NCBI RefSeq assembly: GCF_016907365.1
Contig: NZ_JAFBBV010000001.1
Span: 930,001-994,000 of the forward strand
Length of the DNA stretch: 64,000 nt
Direction of reading: 5' to 3'
From: Oerskovia paurometabola
GTDB taxonomy: Bacteria; Actinomycetota; Actinomycetes; Actinomycetales; Cellulomonadaceae
Position 1 is the first letter of the stretch. Every line of letters starts with the position of its first letter. Under the pieces are notes generated by a model. It was not told where the DNA came from. It saw only the letters and a program-made list of their open reading frames with translations, and ran no database searches. This document shows, piece after piece, positions 36,571-45,448 of the stretch. Made by a program: the position numbers and the translations under genes.

Positions 36571-36649
36571 TGGGCACGATGTGTCAGAACCGGCGCGACA
36601 CCACCGTCGTACTCGTTCCGATACGCACGTGCAGCACTACGCTGACCTC

Positions 36650-37336
36650 GTGCGCACCCACGAGATCGTCCTCGCCCGGATCGAGGCGGACCTGACCGCC
36701 GGCCGCTGGGGCCTCGGCGAACGCCTCCCGGCCGAGCGTGCGCTCGCCGAGGAGCTCGGCGTCTCGCGCCCCTCGGTCCGCGAGGCGCTGCGCGTCCTGG
36801 AGGCCATGGGCATCGTCCGCACCGCGGTCGGTTCAGGGCCCGACGCCGGAGCCACCGTCATCGACCGGCCCGCAGCAGGCCTGGGGGCGGCCGTGCGACT
36901 GCACGTCGCGTCCGGGACCCTCGTGGTCCGGGACGTCGTGGAGACCCGGGTGCTGCTGGAGACCTGGGCGGTCGGCCAGGCCGCCGCGAAGGCCGCGGGC
37001 GCCGGGCTCGCGGAGGCCGTCGCGCTGCTCGACGCCATGGACGACCCCTCGCTCGACGCGGCCCGCTTCCGCGAGCTCGACGCGGCGTTCCACGTGGAAC
37101 TCGTCCGGCTCGCGGGCAACACGCTCGTCGAGGCCGTCATGACCGGGCTCCGAGGGGCGATCGAGTCCTACGTCGCTGCCGGGACGGAACGGTTGGAGGA
37201 CTGGCCCCGCACCGCGGTGCGGCTGCGCGCCGAGCACCGCGCGATCCTCGACGCGGTCGCGAACGGTGACGCGGCGGGCGCGGTCGTGGCCGTGCGCGAG
37301 CACATCGAGGGCTTCTACCGCGAGGCGGGGTTGTGA
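36650..37336 (+). CDS. GntR/FadR-family (FCD) regulator of the lut operon
   Basis: A 228-residue regulator from the GTG at 36650. A winged helix-turn-helix at ~1-65 (RLPAERALAEELGVSRPSVREALRVLEAMG) is followed by an FCD ligand domain (~85-220). That domain has metal-ligand-type residues: Asp in the FRELDAAFHVELV segment and His in the C-terminal AEHRAILDAV and REHIEGF segments. Such proteins sense small carboxylates; here lactate is likely because it lies divergent from lutABC. TACGCT is at 36638-36643, six bases before GTG, indicating a leaderless mRNA. It was placed at GTG 36650 for this reason and because the family N-terminus fits. A strong hairpin follows the stop. Confidence 0.85.
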   Translation: MRTHEIVLARIEADLTAGRWGLGERLPAERALAEELGVSRPSVREALRVLEAMGIVRTAVGSGPDAGATVIDRPAAGLGAAVRLHVASGTLVVRDVVETRVLLETWAVGQAAAKAAGAGLAEAVALLDAMDDPSLDAARFRELDAAFHVELVRLAGNTLVEAVMTGLRGAIESYVAAGTERLEDWPRTAVRLRAEHRAILDAVANGDAAGAVVAVREHIEGFYREAGL

Positions 37337-37354
37337 GTCAGAACCCGGGGCGCG

Positions 37355-37381
37355 CGAGGTAGGGGGCAGCCCCCTACCTCG
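37355..37381 (+). terminator. terminator of the FCD regulator
   Basis: Perfect 12-base arms CGAGGTAGGGGG and CCCCCTACCTCG flank a 3-base loop CAG. The arms share CGAGGTAG with the outer arms of the chitinase terminator at 31445. Confidence 0.8.
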
Positions 37382-37473
37382 GCGTTCGTCCCCGCGAGGC
37401 GCGGGCCCGGGCGGCCACGTCGTAGTGTTCCTCTGGGCCTACCGGTCCGCCGCCCACCCCCGGAGGACTCCGC

Positions 37474-38418
37474 ATGACCATCGACCACCTCGACGTCCTC
37501 GCCGCGGCGCAGCGCATCGCGGGGCAGGTTCGGCCCGTCGCGCTCGCCCCCATGGACCCGGGTGCTCTCGGTGCCGCGACGGGCGTGTTCGCGCTCGAGC
37601 TCATGCAGCACACGGGCTCGTTCAAGGCGCGCGGAGCCCTGAACTTCGTGGGTGCCCACCTCGACGCAGGCACGCTGCCCGACGCCGGGATCGTGATCGC
37701 GTCGGGCGGCAACGCGGGCATGGCGAACGCGTGGGCGGCGAGGGCGCACGGGGTCCGGGCGACCGTGTTCGTGCCCGAGACCGCGCCGCCGGTCAAGGTC
37801 GCGCGCCTGCGCACCCTCGGCGCCGAGGTCCACCAGGTCGGGTCCGAGTACGCCGAGGCCCTCGACGCCGCGCAGTCCTTCGCGGACGAGACCGGGGCCC
37901 TGGCGTCGCACGCCTACGACAACCCCTTGATCGCGGCGGGCGCGGGCACGCTCCTGCAGGAGATCGTCGCGGTCCGCCCCGACGTCAGCACGGTCGTCGT
38001 CGCGGTCGGCGGCGGCGGGCTGTTCAGCGGCGTGGCCGCCGCGGCACGTCCGCACGGGATCAGGGTCGTGGCGGTCGAGCCGCACGGTGCGCAGGCCCTG
38101 CGCGCCGCGCTCGACGCGGGTCGCGTGGTGGACGTCCCCGTCGCGTCGGTCGCCGCCGACTCGCTCGGCGCCCGCCGCACCTCCGAGATGGCGCTGTCGC
38201 TCGCGCAGCACGCGGACGTGCGCTCGGTCCTGGTGTCCGACGACGCGATCGTCGCCGCGCGCCGGCACCTGTGGGACGAGCGGCGGCTCGTCGTCGAGCA
38301 CGGGGCCGCGGCGGCGCTCGCGGCGCTCGAGTCGCGCACGTACGTGCCCGACCCCGGCGAGCGCGTCGCCGTCGTGCTGTGCGGGGCGAACACGGACCCT
38401 GCGGACCTGGCGCGCTGA
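37474..38418 (+). CDS. PLP-dependent threonine/serine dehydratase-like protein
   Basis: A 314-residue fold-type II PLP enzyme. The Schiff-base lysine is Lys51 in TGSFKARGA. SGGNAGMANAWAARAHG, with the substrate-binding serine, follows at ~76-92, then the phosphate-binding loop VGGGGLFSGV near 174-183. It probably eliminates ammonia from L-threonine, L-serine or a related amino acid. It lacks a C-terminal ACT domain, so it should not be isoleucine-inhibited; it is the short, catabolic type. GGAGGA upstream supports ATG 37474. It lies between two hairpins and is convergent with the MFS gene. Confidence 0.82.
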   Translation: MTIDHLDVLAAAQRIAGQVRPVALAPMDPGALGAATGVFALELMQHTGSFKARGALNFVGAHLDAGTLPDAGIVIASGGNAGMANAWAARAHGVRATVFVPETAPPVKVARLRTLGAEVHQVGSEYAEALDAAQSFADETGALASHAYDNPLIAAGAGTLLQEIVAVRPDVSTVVVAVGGGGLFSGVAAAARPHGIRVVAVEPHGAQALRAALDAGRVVDVPVASVAADSLGARRTSEMALSLAQHADVRSVLVSDDAIVAARRHLWDERRLVVEHGAAAALAALESRTYVPDPGERVAVVLCGANTDPADLAR

Positions 38419-38423
38419 GCGCC

Positions 38424-38465
38424 TGTCAGGACGAGCACGGTTTGCGGTGCACGCTCGTCCTGACA
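38424..38465. terminator. bidirectional hairpin sharing arms with the 28592 element
   Basis: TGTCAGGACGAGC and GCTCGTCCTGACA (13 pairs) flank a 16-base loop. It is 5 bases after the dehydratase stop and 22 before the end of the convergent MFS gene. The right arm with its flank, CACGCTCGTCCTGAC, is identical to that at 28617-28631. Confidence 0.75.
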
Positions 38466-38487
38466 CCGGCGCCCGGCCGGCGCGAGG

Positions 38488-39870
38488 TCAGTCCGTGGTC
38501 CTGGCGGCCGACGGCAGCGCGTCGTCGGCCCACGTCTCCGGGGTGCCGACGCGCCAGAGCGGGCGTGCCGCTGCGATGACGGCGACCGTGGCGACGAGCA
38601 GCCCCGCGAGCGCCACGAGCGCGGTCCCGATCCCGAACCGGTCGAGCAACCCGGCCCCGACGAGCGGGATCAGGGGTCCGGCGGCGAGCCCGGTCAGTCC
38701 CATGATCGAGGCGAGGCGTCCTTGCATCTCGAGCGGGGTGATCGCCGCTGCGTAGCCCGCGAGACCCGCGTTGACGGCCGGGACCAGGAGGACGGCGAGC
38801 GGCAGCACGGCCACGTAGGCGGGGTAGGTCTGGAGGGCGGCCATGAGGGTCGCGCCGAGGGCGAGGGTGACCAGTGCGGCGACCGTGAGCGCCCCGGCCC
38901 GGACGCGCGCGACGAGCCGCGGTGCGAGCACGGCCCCGACGAGGATGCCCGCACCCACGGCGAGGTCGATGATCCCGATGAGGACGGGGGCGACCCCGGT
39001 CCGGACGAGCTCGAGGTTGATCCCGACGAGCAGCCCGCCGAACGCGACGTTGATGACGACGAAGAGGCCCAGGAGCGTCCGGAAGAGCGGGACCGACCAG
39101 ACGAAGCGCAGCCCCTGGCGCAGCGCCTCGACGGGTCGGGTCGTGCGGGCCTCCGCGGTGTCGCCGTTGAGTGGCTCGCGCACAGCCCACGTGCATGCCG
39201 CGGTCGCGGCCGACCCGATCGCCGCTGCGACGAGCGGGACCGCGTGCCCGACGGCGAAGAGCAGGCCGCCGACGGGGCCTGCGAGCAGGCTCGCGACGGC
39301 GTCCCGCCCCTGGGACGCGGCGAGCGCGGTCGGGAGCTGGGGGGTCGGGACGACGGAGCGGAAGGCTCCGCTCGTCGCGGGGTCGACGAAGGCTCCCACG
39401 ACCGAGGCGCCGAACAGCACCAGCGCGAGGTGCCAGGCGGTGAGCGATCCGAGCGCTGCTGCGACGCCCACGGTCACCCAGAGGGCGGCGCCCACGGCGC
39501 TCGCGGCGACGATGAGTCGACGCCGGTCGACGCGGTCCGCGACGACGCCGGCCGGCAGCGTCGCGAGCAGGGCCCCGACCTGGCCGACCGCTGCGACGGC
39601 TCCGGCCTGGAGGACCGACCCGGTCAGCGAGTAGGCGACGAGCGGGACGGCGAACAGGGCGAGGCCGGCTCCGAGCGACTCGGTCGTCAGCCCGGACATC
39701 AGGAGCATGTACGACCGGTTGCGCAGGAGGGGTGGAGCGGGGGAGGGGGCGTCGCCGGGGGGCTCTGGCGAGACGGGTGCTGCGGGTGAGTCGGAGAGCA
39801 GGACCGGGTCCGGGGCCGCGGTGTCCGTCGAGGCGCGGGGAGGTGGCGGCGTGCTCTGGGTGGTCGACAT
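38488..39870 (-). CDS. MFS transporter, divergent target of the ArsR-like regulator
   Basis: A 460-residue transporter with a proline-rich cytosolic N-terminus (~1-45) and 12 predicted helices. A motif-A-like loop (PAGVVADRVDRRRL) lies near 99-112, and no soluble binding domain is present. It resembles enterobactin/macrolide-type MFS exporters (MefA/EntS-like). The start is ATG 39870, with TACGGT seven bases upstream (complement of 39878-39883). The ArsR-like regulator begins 90 bases away on the other strand, with a palindrome in between, which suggests the exporter is induced by a compound sensed by the regulator. The substrate is unknown. Confidence 0.85.
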   Translation of the reverse strand: MSTTQSTPPPPRASTDTAAPDPVLLSDSPAAPVSPEPPGDAPSPAPPLLRNRSYMLLMSGLTTESLGAGLALFAVPLVAYSLTGSVLQAGAVAAVGQVGALLATLPAGVVADRVDRRRLIVAASAVGAALWVTVGVAAALGSLTAWHLALVLFGASVVGAFVDPATSGAFRSVVPTPQLPTALAASQGRDAVASLLAGPVGGLLFAVGHAVPLVAAAIGSAATAACTWAVREPLNGDTAEARTTRPVEALRQGLRFVWSVPLFRTLLGLFVVINVAFGGLLVGINLELVRTGVAPVLIGIIDLAVGAGILVGAVLAPRLVARVRAGALTVAALVTLALGATLMAALQTYPAYVAVLPLAVLLVPAVNAGLAGYAAAITPLEMQGRLASIMGLTGLAAGPLIPLVGAGLLDRFGIGTALVALAGLLVATVAVIAAARPLWRVGTPETWADDALPSAARTTD

Positions 39871-39899
39871 GCGACACACCGTAGTCTCGCAACAACTGA

Positions 39900-39919
39900 T
39901 GCGCAATGATGATTGCGCA
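39900..39919. promoter_or_regulatory. operator in the divergent MFS/ArsR-like promoter region
   Basis: Perfect 8-base arms TGCGCAAT and ATTGCGCA with a 4-base centre GATG. The centre lies about 40-50 bases from each start codon, and 17-30 bases upstream of the two predicted -10 elements, so binding could block both promoters. Confidence 0.75.
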
Positions 39920-39960
39920 AGTGGTCGTGCGGACGGCGACGGCGTTGCTAGCCTCGGGGG

Positions 39961-40527
39961 ATGCGCGAGACCTTCCACGTCCAGGACCCCACGGCGCTCC
40001 GGGCCGTCGCGCACCCCATGCGGCAGCGGATCCTCACCGAGCTCGCGGCCCTCGGGCACGCCCGGGCCGCGGACCTCGCACAGGCGATCGGAGAGCCCGC
40101 GAACTCCATCAGCTTTCACCTGCGGGTGCTGGCCAAGGCGGGCATGATCGCCGAGGCACCCGAGCACGCGCGCGACCGGCGCGACCGCGTGTGGACCAAC
40201 GTCGCCGAGAGGTACGTCGTCGACCCCGGGTCGCCCGAGACGGTCCGGGAGGTCGTCCGCCCGGCACTGGTGTGGGCCGAGCGCCTGTTCGTCGAGGCGA
40301 ACGACGAGAAGGCCCGGCTGGACGACCGGTTGCTCGCGATCAACGCGCTCGTCCTCACGCCAGGTCTGGCCGCGGAGATGACGCAGGACCTGGCGGACCT
40401 GCTCGAACGCTGGGCCGACCGCGCGCTGACCGAGGCCAAGGAGTCGCCCGACCCGGCGCGGCGCGCCTACCAGGTGCTTGCGGTGCTGGCTCCCCACGGG
40501 CAGGACAGGAGCGACGACACGCACTGA
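39961..40527 (+). CDS. ArsR-like winged-helix regulator
   Basis: A 188-residue regulator with a winged helix at ~10-75 (ALRAVAHPMRQRILTELAALGHARAADLAQAIGEPANSISFHLRVLAKAG, here split for length). The C-terminal part is helical and acidic and may form the effector domain. It belongs to the ArsR/HTH_20 group. No metal-binding cysteine cluster is present, so a metal signal is unlikely. TAGCCT is six bases before ATG 39961, so the mRNA is probably leaderless. The divergent MFS gene and the palindrome at 39900-39919 make it the likely local repressor. Confidence 0.85.
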   Translation: MRETFHVQDPTALRAVAHPMRQRILTELAALGHARAADLAQAIGEPANSISFHLRVLAKAGMIAEAPEHARDRRDRVWTNVAERYVVDPGSPETVREVVRPALVWAERLFVEANDEKARLDDRLLAINALVLTPGLAAEMTQDLADLLERWADRALTEAKESPDPARRAYQVLAVLAPHGQDRSDDTH

Positions 40528-40551
40528 GGTGCCGTCACGTCGTTGCACGAG

Positions 40552-40607
40552 GACGCCCGACGGCGGAGCGCACCCGGGTACGTGGGGGTGCTCCGCCGTC
40601 GGGCGTC
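40552..40607. terminator. bidirectional hairpin between ArsR-like and prfC genes
   Basis: Perfect 18-base arms, GACGCCCGACGGCGGAGC and its complement, flank a 20-base loop that can pair further. It lies between the convergent regulator and release-factor genes. Confidence 0.85.
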
Positions 40608-40655
40608 GAGGGCTCTGCGGGCATCTACGGCGCTGCGGCCGTCGCGCCCGGCGCG

Positions 40656-42308
40656 TCAGCCGAAGATCTCGTCCTCGAGCAGCACCACGTCGTCGAGGCG
40701 GTTGCGCACCGACGTCACGCGCCAGCGGTCCGGGAAGAGCGCCAGGTACTCGCCGTCCTCGCGCTGGAGCACCTCGACCCCCGGCTGCTCGTTGAGCTTC
40801 GCGACCCAGTCCTTCGTGGTGCGCAGCGCCATCGAGTAGCCCAGGCGGTCGAGCGTCACGGGCGCGTTGAACTCGGTCGCCATACGGTGCTCGGCGACCT
40901 CGAACTGCATGGGCCCGACCACGGCCAGGACGGGCGCCTGGTCACCGCGCAGGTCCGAGCGCAGGACCTGGACGACGCCCTCGGCGCCGAGCTGCATGAC
41001 GCCGCGCTGGAACTGCTTGTAGCGCGAGACGTCCTTGGCGCGCATGACCGCGAAGTGCTCGGGCGCGAACGTCGGCAGGGGCGGGAACTCGACCTTCTTG
41101 TCCAGGTACAGCGTGTCGCCCACGCGCAGGCCCGCCGCGTTGACGAGGCCCACGACGTCGCCCGGGTAGGCCGTGTCGACGATCGTGCGCTCGCGCCCGA
41201 AGACCTGCTGGGCGTACTTGGTCGCGAACGGCTTGCCCGTGCGGGCCGAGCTCACGACCATGCCGCGCTCGAACACGCCCGAGCAGATGCGCGCGAACGC
41301 GAGGCGGTCGCGGTGCGCGGTGTCCATGCCAGCCTGCATCTTGAAGACGAACGCGCTGAAGGGCGCCTCCACGGGACGTGTGTCCTCGTTCACGGTGACG
41401 CGCGGCGAGGGGGAGGGGGCGACGTCGACCAGGACGTCGAGCAGCGCGTGGACACCGAAGTTCTGCACGGCCGAGCCGAACAGCACCGGCGTGGTCTGGC
41501 CGGCCAGGAACGACTCCTGGTCGTGGTCGCCGTTGGTGTCGGCGAGCAGCTCGGCCTCCTCGACGGCGGTCGTCCAGGCGTCGCCCTCGCGTGTCAGGGC
41601 CGCGTCCGGGTCCATGACCTCCTCGGGCGCGATGGTGGTGCCGCCGGCCGTGCGGGTGTAGTGCACGTACTGACCGGTCCGGCGGTCCAGGACACCGCGG
41701 AAGTCGCCGCCGACGCCCACGGGCCACGTGAGCGGGGTCGGGACCAGGCCCGTGCGCTCCTGGATCTCGTCCATGAGCTCGAGCGCGTCCTTGCCTGGAC
41801 GGTCCCACTTGTTGATGACGGTGATGAGGGGGATGCCGCGGTGCTTGCAGACCGCGAAGAGCTTCATGGTCTGGACCTCGAGCCCCTTGGCCGCGTCGAC
41901 GAGCATCACGGCCGCGTCGACCGCGGACAGCACGCGGTACGTGTCCTCGGAGAAGTCGGCGTGGCCCGGGGTGTCGACCAGGTTGATCATGGCGTCCCGG
42001 TAGGTGAACTGCAGCGCGGCCGACGTGATCGAGATCCCGCGGTCCTGCTCCATGTCCATCCAGTCGGACACCGTGCGCTTGCCCGCCTTGCCGTCCGCGC
42101 GCCCCGCCTCGCGGATCGCGTTGGCGTGCAGCGCGAGCGCCTCGGTGAGCGTCGACTTGCCCGCGTCCGGGTGGCTGATGACCGCGAACGAGCGGCGGCG
42201 CGAGGCCTCCGCGAGGACGGTCGCCCGCTCCTTCGCGGGGCTCGCCGGGGAGGCGGCCGCGGGAGCGGTGGTGCTGGAGGTCGTGGTGGGCTGGTCCGCT
42301 GAGGGCAC
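40656..42308 (-). CDS. prfC: peptide chain release factor 3
   Basis: A 550-residue translational GTPase that recycles RF1/RF2 after peptide release. GTPase motifs: G1 in SHPDAGKST (~45-53), G3 DTPGH (~112-116), G4 NKWD (~166-169). Later segments include the RF3-specific FKMQAGMD and QFEVAEHRM. An unusual low-complexity N-terminus (~7-26, rich in Thr, Ser, Ala, Pro) precedes the G domain. I chose GTG 42308 with AGGAC about 8 bases upstream; longer ORF extension to 42431 is unlikely. Convergent with the regulator gene, separated by the hairpin at 40552-40607. Confidence 0.93.
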   Translation of the reverse strand: MPSADQPTTTSSTTAPAAASPASPAKERATVLAEASRRRSFAVISHPDAGKSTLTEALALHANAIREAGRADGKAGKRTVSDWMDMEQDRGISITSAALQFTYRDAMINLVDTPGHADFSEDTYRVLSAVDAAVMLVDAAKGLEVQTMKLFAVCKHRGIPLITVINKWDRPGKDALELMDEIQERTGLVPTPLTWPVGVGGDFRGVLDRRTGQYVHYTRTAGGTTIAPEEVMDPDAALTREGDAWTTAVEEAELLADTNGDHDQESFLAGQTTPVLFGSAVQNFGVHALLDVLVDVAPSPSPRVTVNEDTRPVEAPFSAFVFKMQAGMDTAHRDRLAFARICSGVFERGMVVSSARTGKPFATKYAQQVFGRERTIVDTAYPGDVVGLVNAAGLRVGDTLYLDKKVEFPPLPTFAPEHFAVMRAKDVSRYKQFQRGVMQLGAEGVVQVLRSDLRGDQAPVLAVVGPMQFEVAEHRMATEFNAPVTLDRLGYSMALRTTKDWVAKLNEQPGVEVLQREDGEYLALFPDRWRVTSVRNRLDDVVLLEDEIFG

Positions 42309-42471
42309 TGGAACGTCCTGTGGCTTCCTGCAGTTTCCTGCGCGATCGAGGTCGAGGGGGTGGGGCGCATCCGCGCGGGACGCAGCACCCAGCTCTCCAT
42401 TCTCCCGCGAGATCGAGGTCGCGCTGACCACGTGCCGAGAGCCCCGGTCGACTGGCCGCGGCGGGGCCCGC

Positions 42472-44073
42472 TCACTCCGGCGCAGGGCCGCCCCGGCTGA
42501 GCCGGATCTCCTCCAGGTCGAGGCGCGCCTGGACCTGACGCAGGACGGTGTCGTCGATCGCGCGCTGGTCGCGCAGCCGCACGACCGTGTCGCGCTTGCG
42601 GGCCAGGAGCGCTAGCCGCAGCTCGGTGTACTCGTCGTCGAGGCGCACCGCGGGGTCCGGCTCGCCGCCCTCGTCGCCCTCCGCGTCCCGGGCGCGCAGC
42701 AGCGTCAGGTGCTCCTCGTACTCACCGCGCAGGCGGTCGACGACCGACGGGTCGGTGCCGAGCGCCGCCGCGACGTCGGGCAACGCGTCGAGGGCCTCCT
42801 GCGCAGCCGTCTCGTCGGCGAGCCGGCGCTCGCGGGCGACCCCGTCGTCGTCGGGCAGGCGGGCCCACCGGATCGTGGGAGCCAGCAGGAGTCCCTGGAC
42901 CACGAGCGTCGTCGCGACCACGCCGCACGTGATGAACACGATGAGGTCCCGGTCGGGGAACGGAGCCCCCGAGCTCAGGGTCGCCGGTACGGCGAGCGCC
43001 GCGGCGAGCGAGACCGCGCCCCGAAACCCCGCGACGGTGCTGACCGCGCGCGCCCGGTTCGTGACGCGCCGCCCGCGTTGGGAGGGTCGCCGGTCGACGA
43101 GCCGGATCGTGTACGCCGAGAGCACGAGGAAGCCGAACCGGACCACGAGGATGACCGCGCACACGACCGCGACCCCGACGACCGCCGTCACGAGGTCCTC
43201 CGAGACCAGGTTGCGTACCGCGGACTGCGCCTCGAGCCCCACGAGCACGAACAGCGACGCGTTGATGAGGTACGTCGAGACCGACCAGAACGCGACGGTC
43301 TGCTGCCGGGTCACCGCGCGCCCGATCCGCGGCCCGACCTGGCTCATGACCAGCCCGCACACCACCACGGCCAGCACCCCGGACGCCTCGATCAGCTCGG
43401 CGAGCAGGTACGCCGTGAACGGGATGAGCAGGACCACGACGTTGCCCAGCAGCGGGTCGTCGATGCGGCGCCTCACCTGGACGGCGAGCCACGCGACGAG
43501 CAGACCCACCGCGATGCCGCCCCCGTACGCGAGCACGAACAGCCAGGTCACGTGCCCGGCGCTGAGCGTCTCCTCACCCACGGTCACGCCCACCGCGACG
43601 CCGTAGAGCACGAGCGCGGTGCCGTCGTTGACGAGGCTCTCGGCCCGCAGGACCGTGACCGTGCGTCGGGGCAGCGCCCGCGCGAGGACCCCGACGGCGG
43701 TCGCGTCGGTCGGCGCGACCGCCGCCCCGAGCACCCACGCGGGTCCCCAGGGCAGGCCCAGCGCATGGGCCGCCGCGGCGACCGCGGCAGCCGTCACGAC
43801 CACGAGCAGCGTGCTCGTCAGCACGATCCCGCGCAGCGTCGCGCGGATCTCCCGCAGCGAGATGGTGATGGCCTCCCAGTAGAGGAGCACCGGGAGGAAC
43901 ACCAGCAGCATGAGCTCGGGCGGCAGGTGCACCTGCCGCAGCGCCGGGACGAACCCGAGCGCGATCCCCGCGACGAGCAGCAGGATCGGGTCCGCGACCC
44001 GGGTGCGGCGCGCGAGGATCCCGCACACGACGATGACGACGCCGAGGACGACGACGAGCTCGAGCCCGATCAC
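42472..44073 (-). CDS. CPA1-family Na+/H+ antiporter
   Basis: A 533-residue monovalent-cation/proton antiporter. Twelve or so helices (~1-410) include the conserved VAPTDATAVGVLARALP segment with its Asp, near 125-140, and a second NDGTALVLYGVAVG segment near 150-165. A cytosolic helical tail (~420-533) is rich in Arg, Glu and Asp and may regulate it. It should exchange Na+ or K+ for H+ to control internal pH. Starts at GTG 44073, with GGAGGAGG upstream. It is 163 bases upstream of prfC on the same strand; 42309-42471 shows no clear promoter. Confidence 0.88.
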   Translation of the reverse strand: MIGLELVVVLGVVIVVCGILARRTRVADPILLLVAGIALGFVPALRQVHLPPELMLLVFLPVLLYWEAITISLREIRATLRGIVLTSTLLVVVTAAAVAAAAHALGLPWGPAWVLGAAVAPTDATAVGVLARALPRRTVTVLRAESLVNDGTALVLYGVAVGVTVGEETLSAGHVTWLFVLAYGGGIAVGLLVAWLAVQVRRRIDDPLLGNVVVLLIPFTAYLLAELIEASGVLAVVVCGLVMSQVGPRIGRAVTRQQTVAFWSVSTYLINASLFVLVGLEAQSAVRNLVSEDLVTAVVGVAVVCAVILVVRFGFLVLSAYTIRLVDRRPSQRGRRVTNRARAVSTVAGFRGAVSLAAALAVPATLSSGAPFPDRDLIVFITCGVVATTLVVQGLLLAPTIRWARLPDDDGVARERRLADETAAQEALDALPDVAAALGTDPSVVDRLRGEYEEHLTLLRARDAEGDEGGEPDPAVRLDDEYTELRLALLARKRDTVVRLRDQRAIDDTVLRQVQARLDLEEIRLSRGGPAPE

Positions 44074-44130
44074 GGCCTCCTCCTCTCGGCTCCGTCGGCA
44101 GTCCGGCGTCCCGGCCGCCGGTACCCCGTG

Positions 44131-44802
44131 CTACTTCGCCGTCGGGACCGGGTGCCCCTCCGAGGCCTGCACGACGACGATGCCGCGCCCCGTGAGACCG
44201 AGCTGGTACGCCTCGCCCGACCCGCGGCCGATCGCGGCCGAGAGCTTCGCGGTCTTGCGGATCGTGGACGTGAGAGAGCTCGACCACAGGACCGCGGCCT
44301 GCATGTCGACGTACGTGGGCTCGTCGACGTCGAGGACCACGGGTGTCCCGTACGCCGTCACGGCGAGCGAACCCGTCCCCGTGAACGTCGTGTTGAAGAG
44401 GCCGCCGCTCATCATGGACGCGCCCTCGACACGGTTGATGTCCCAGGTCAGGGTGCTCTCGAACGCGAGGACGTTCGACCCGTTGACCGTGACGGCCTCG
44501 TCCTCCAGGTGCAGGACGAACACCTGGTCCGCGTCCTGCGCGAGGAAGACGTCGCCGCTGCCCGAGACCTTCATGAGGGACATGCCCTCGCCCGTGAAGG
44601 CCTTCTTGAACATCTTGGCGACGCCGCCCGAGCCCTCGTACGCGAAGTCGACGTCACCCTGGTAGGCGACCATCGAGCCCTGACGGGCGTAGAAGAACCC
44701 GCCCGTGCCCGCGAGGTCGACCTTGAGCATGCGGTCGTTCTGCAGCTGGAAGCTCCCCGGTTCGCCCGGCTGTTCGACGTGGTTCATGAGTGTGCTGCGC
44801 AT
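44131..44802 (-). CDS. AIM24-family protein
   Basis: A 223-residue beta-rich protein of the AIM24 / TIGR00266-type family (two-barrel, mitochondrial biogenesis homologue). Typical segments are MLKVDLAGTGGFFYARQGSMVAYQG, GVAKMFKKAFTGEG, and NTTFTGTGSLAVTAYGTPVVLDVD, with repeated Gly turns. Bacterial function is unknown. ATG 44802 was taken because GATGAT lies seven bases upstream (complement of 44810-44815), as for several leaderless genes here; ATG 44787 is an alternative. It follows the 198-residue hypothetical gene on the same strand after 39 bases, so co-transcription is possible. Confidence 0.82.
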   Translation of the reverse strand: MRSTLMNHVEQPGEPGSFQLQNDRMLKVDLAGTGGFFYARQGSMVAYQGDVDFAYEGSGGVAKMFKKAFTGEGMSLMKVSGSGDVFLAQDADQVFVLHLEDEAVTVNGSNVLAFESTLTWDINRVEGASMMSGGLFNTTFTGTGSLAVTAYGTPVVLDVDEPTYVDMQAAVLWSSSLTSTIRKTAKLSAAIGRGSGEAYQLGLTGRGIVVVQASEGHPVPTAK

Positions 44803-44841
44803 GGCACCGATCATCCGGCAACGGGGCCGCCCGTGCACGCG

Positions 44842-45438
44842 TCAGCGCCCGACGATCGTCGTCACGACGTCCGTCACGGCCGGTCGGCGCGGCGTGGAAC
44901 CGAACCCGAACCGGACGGGCGGGTCGACGTCCCGCAGGTCCCCGAGCGGCTCGCCGGCCCACTCGGTGCAGGCGCCGGTGATCTCGTGCACGTCCGTGGC
45001 GCCGTAGTGCTCGACCCGGCCGGGTCCGGCGCTCCCACGCGTCCGGACACCGCGGAGGAGGACCCGAGCGACCGGGTCGGTGAGGACCGTCGTCCGGTGG
45101 GAGGCCGCGACCCGCCGGGGCACCACGCGCAGTACGCCGCCGAGCACCGTCCGGCGCCCGACGCCGACCCACGCCTCGAGCGGCCCGGCGACCACGTGCC
45201 AGTCCTCGGACACGGCGACGGGGCACACCTCGACCCGGTCGAAGCGATACGTCGTCGCGACGAGGTCCGCGACCTGGTGCGACGGGGCGAGAAGGACGCG
45301 CTCGCCGTCGGGCCGCTCCACCATGACGTCGGCGAACGCGCCGAACGGGGACACGTCCCACCTGCCGACGACCAGTCGGGTCCCCGACGTCGTGCCCCAA
45401 CCGGCGATGCGGCCGCGGAACCGCTGGATGCTCGACAT
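44842..45438 (-). CDS. hypothetical protein
   Basis: I do not recognise this 198-residue soluble protein. It begins MSSIQRFRGRIAGWGTTSG and is beta-rich in its first half (RLVVGRWDVSPFGAFADVMVE; VLLAPSHQVADLV). The second half includes RFGFGSTPRRP near the C-terminus. No signal peptide, membrane segment or catalytic motif is seen. TAGGGT, seven bases before the ATG (complement of 45446-45451), suggests a leaderless transcript and fixes the start. It sits between the AIM24 gene and a small membrane-protein gene, all on the minus strand. Confidence 0.65.
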   Translation of the reverse strand: MSSIQRFRGRIAGWGTTSGTRLVVGRWDVSPFGAFADVMVERPDGERVLLAPSHQVADLVATTYRFDRVEVCPVAVSEDWHVVAGPLEAWVGVGRRTVLGGVLRVVPRRVAASHRTTVLTDPVARVLLRGVRTRGSAGPGRVEHYGATDVHEITGACTEWAGEPLGDLRDVDPPVRFGFGSTPRRPAVTDVVTTIVGR

Positions 45439-45448
45439 CCACCGAACC

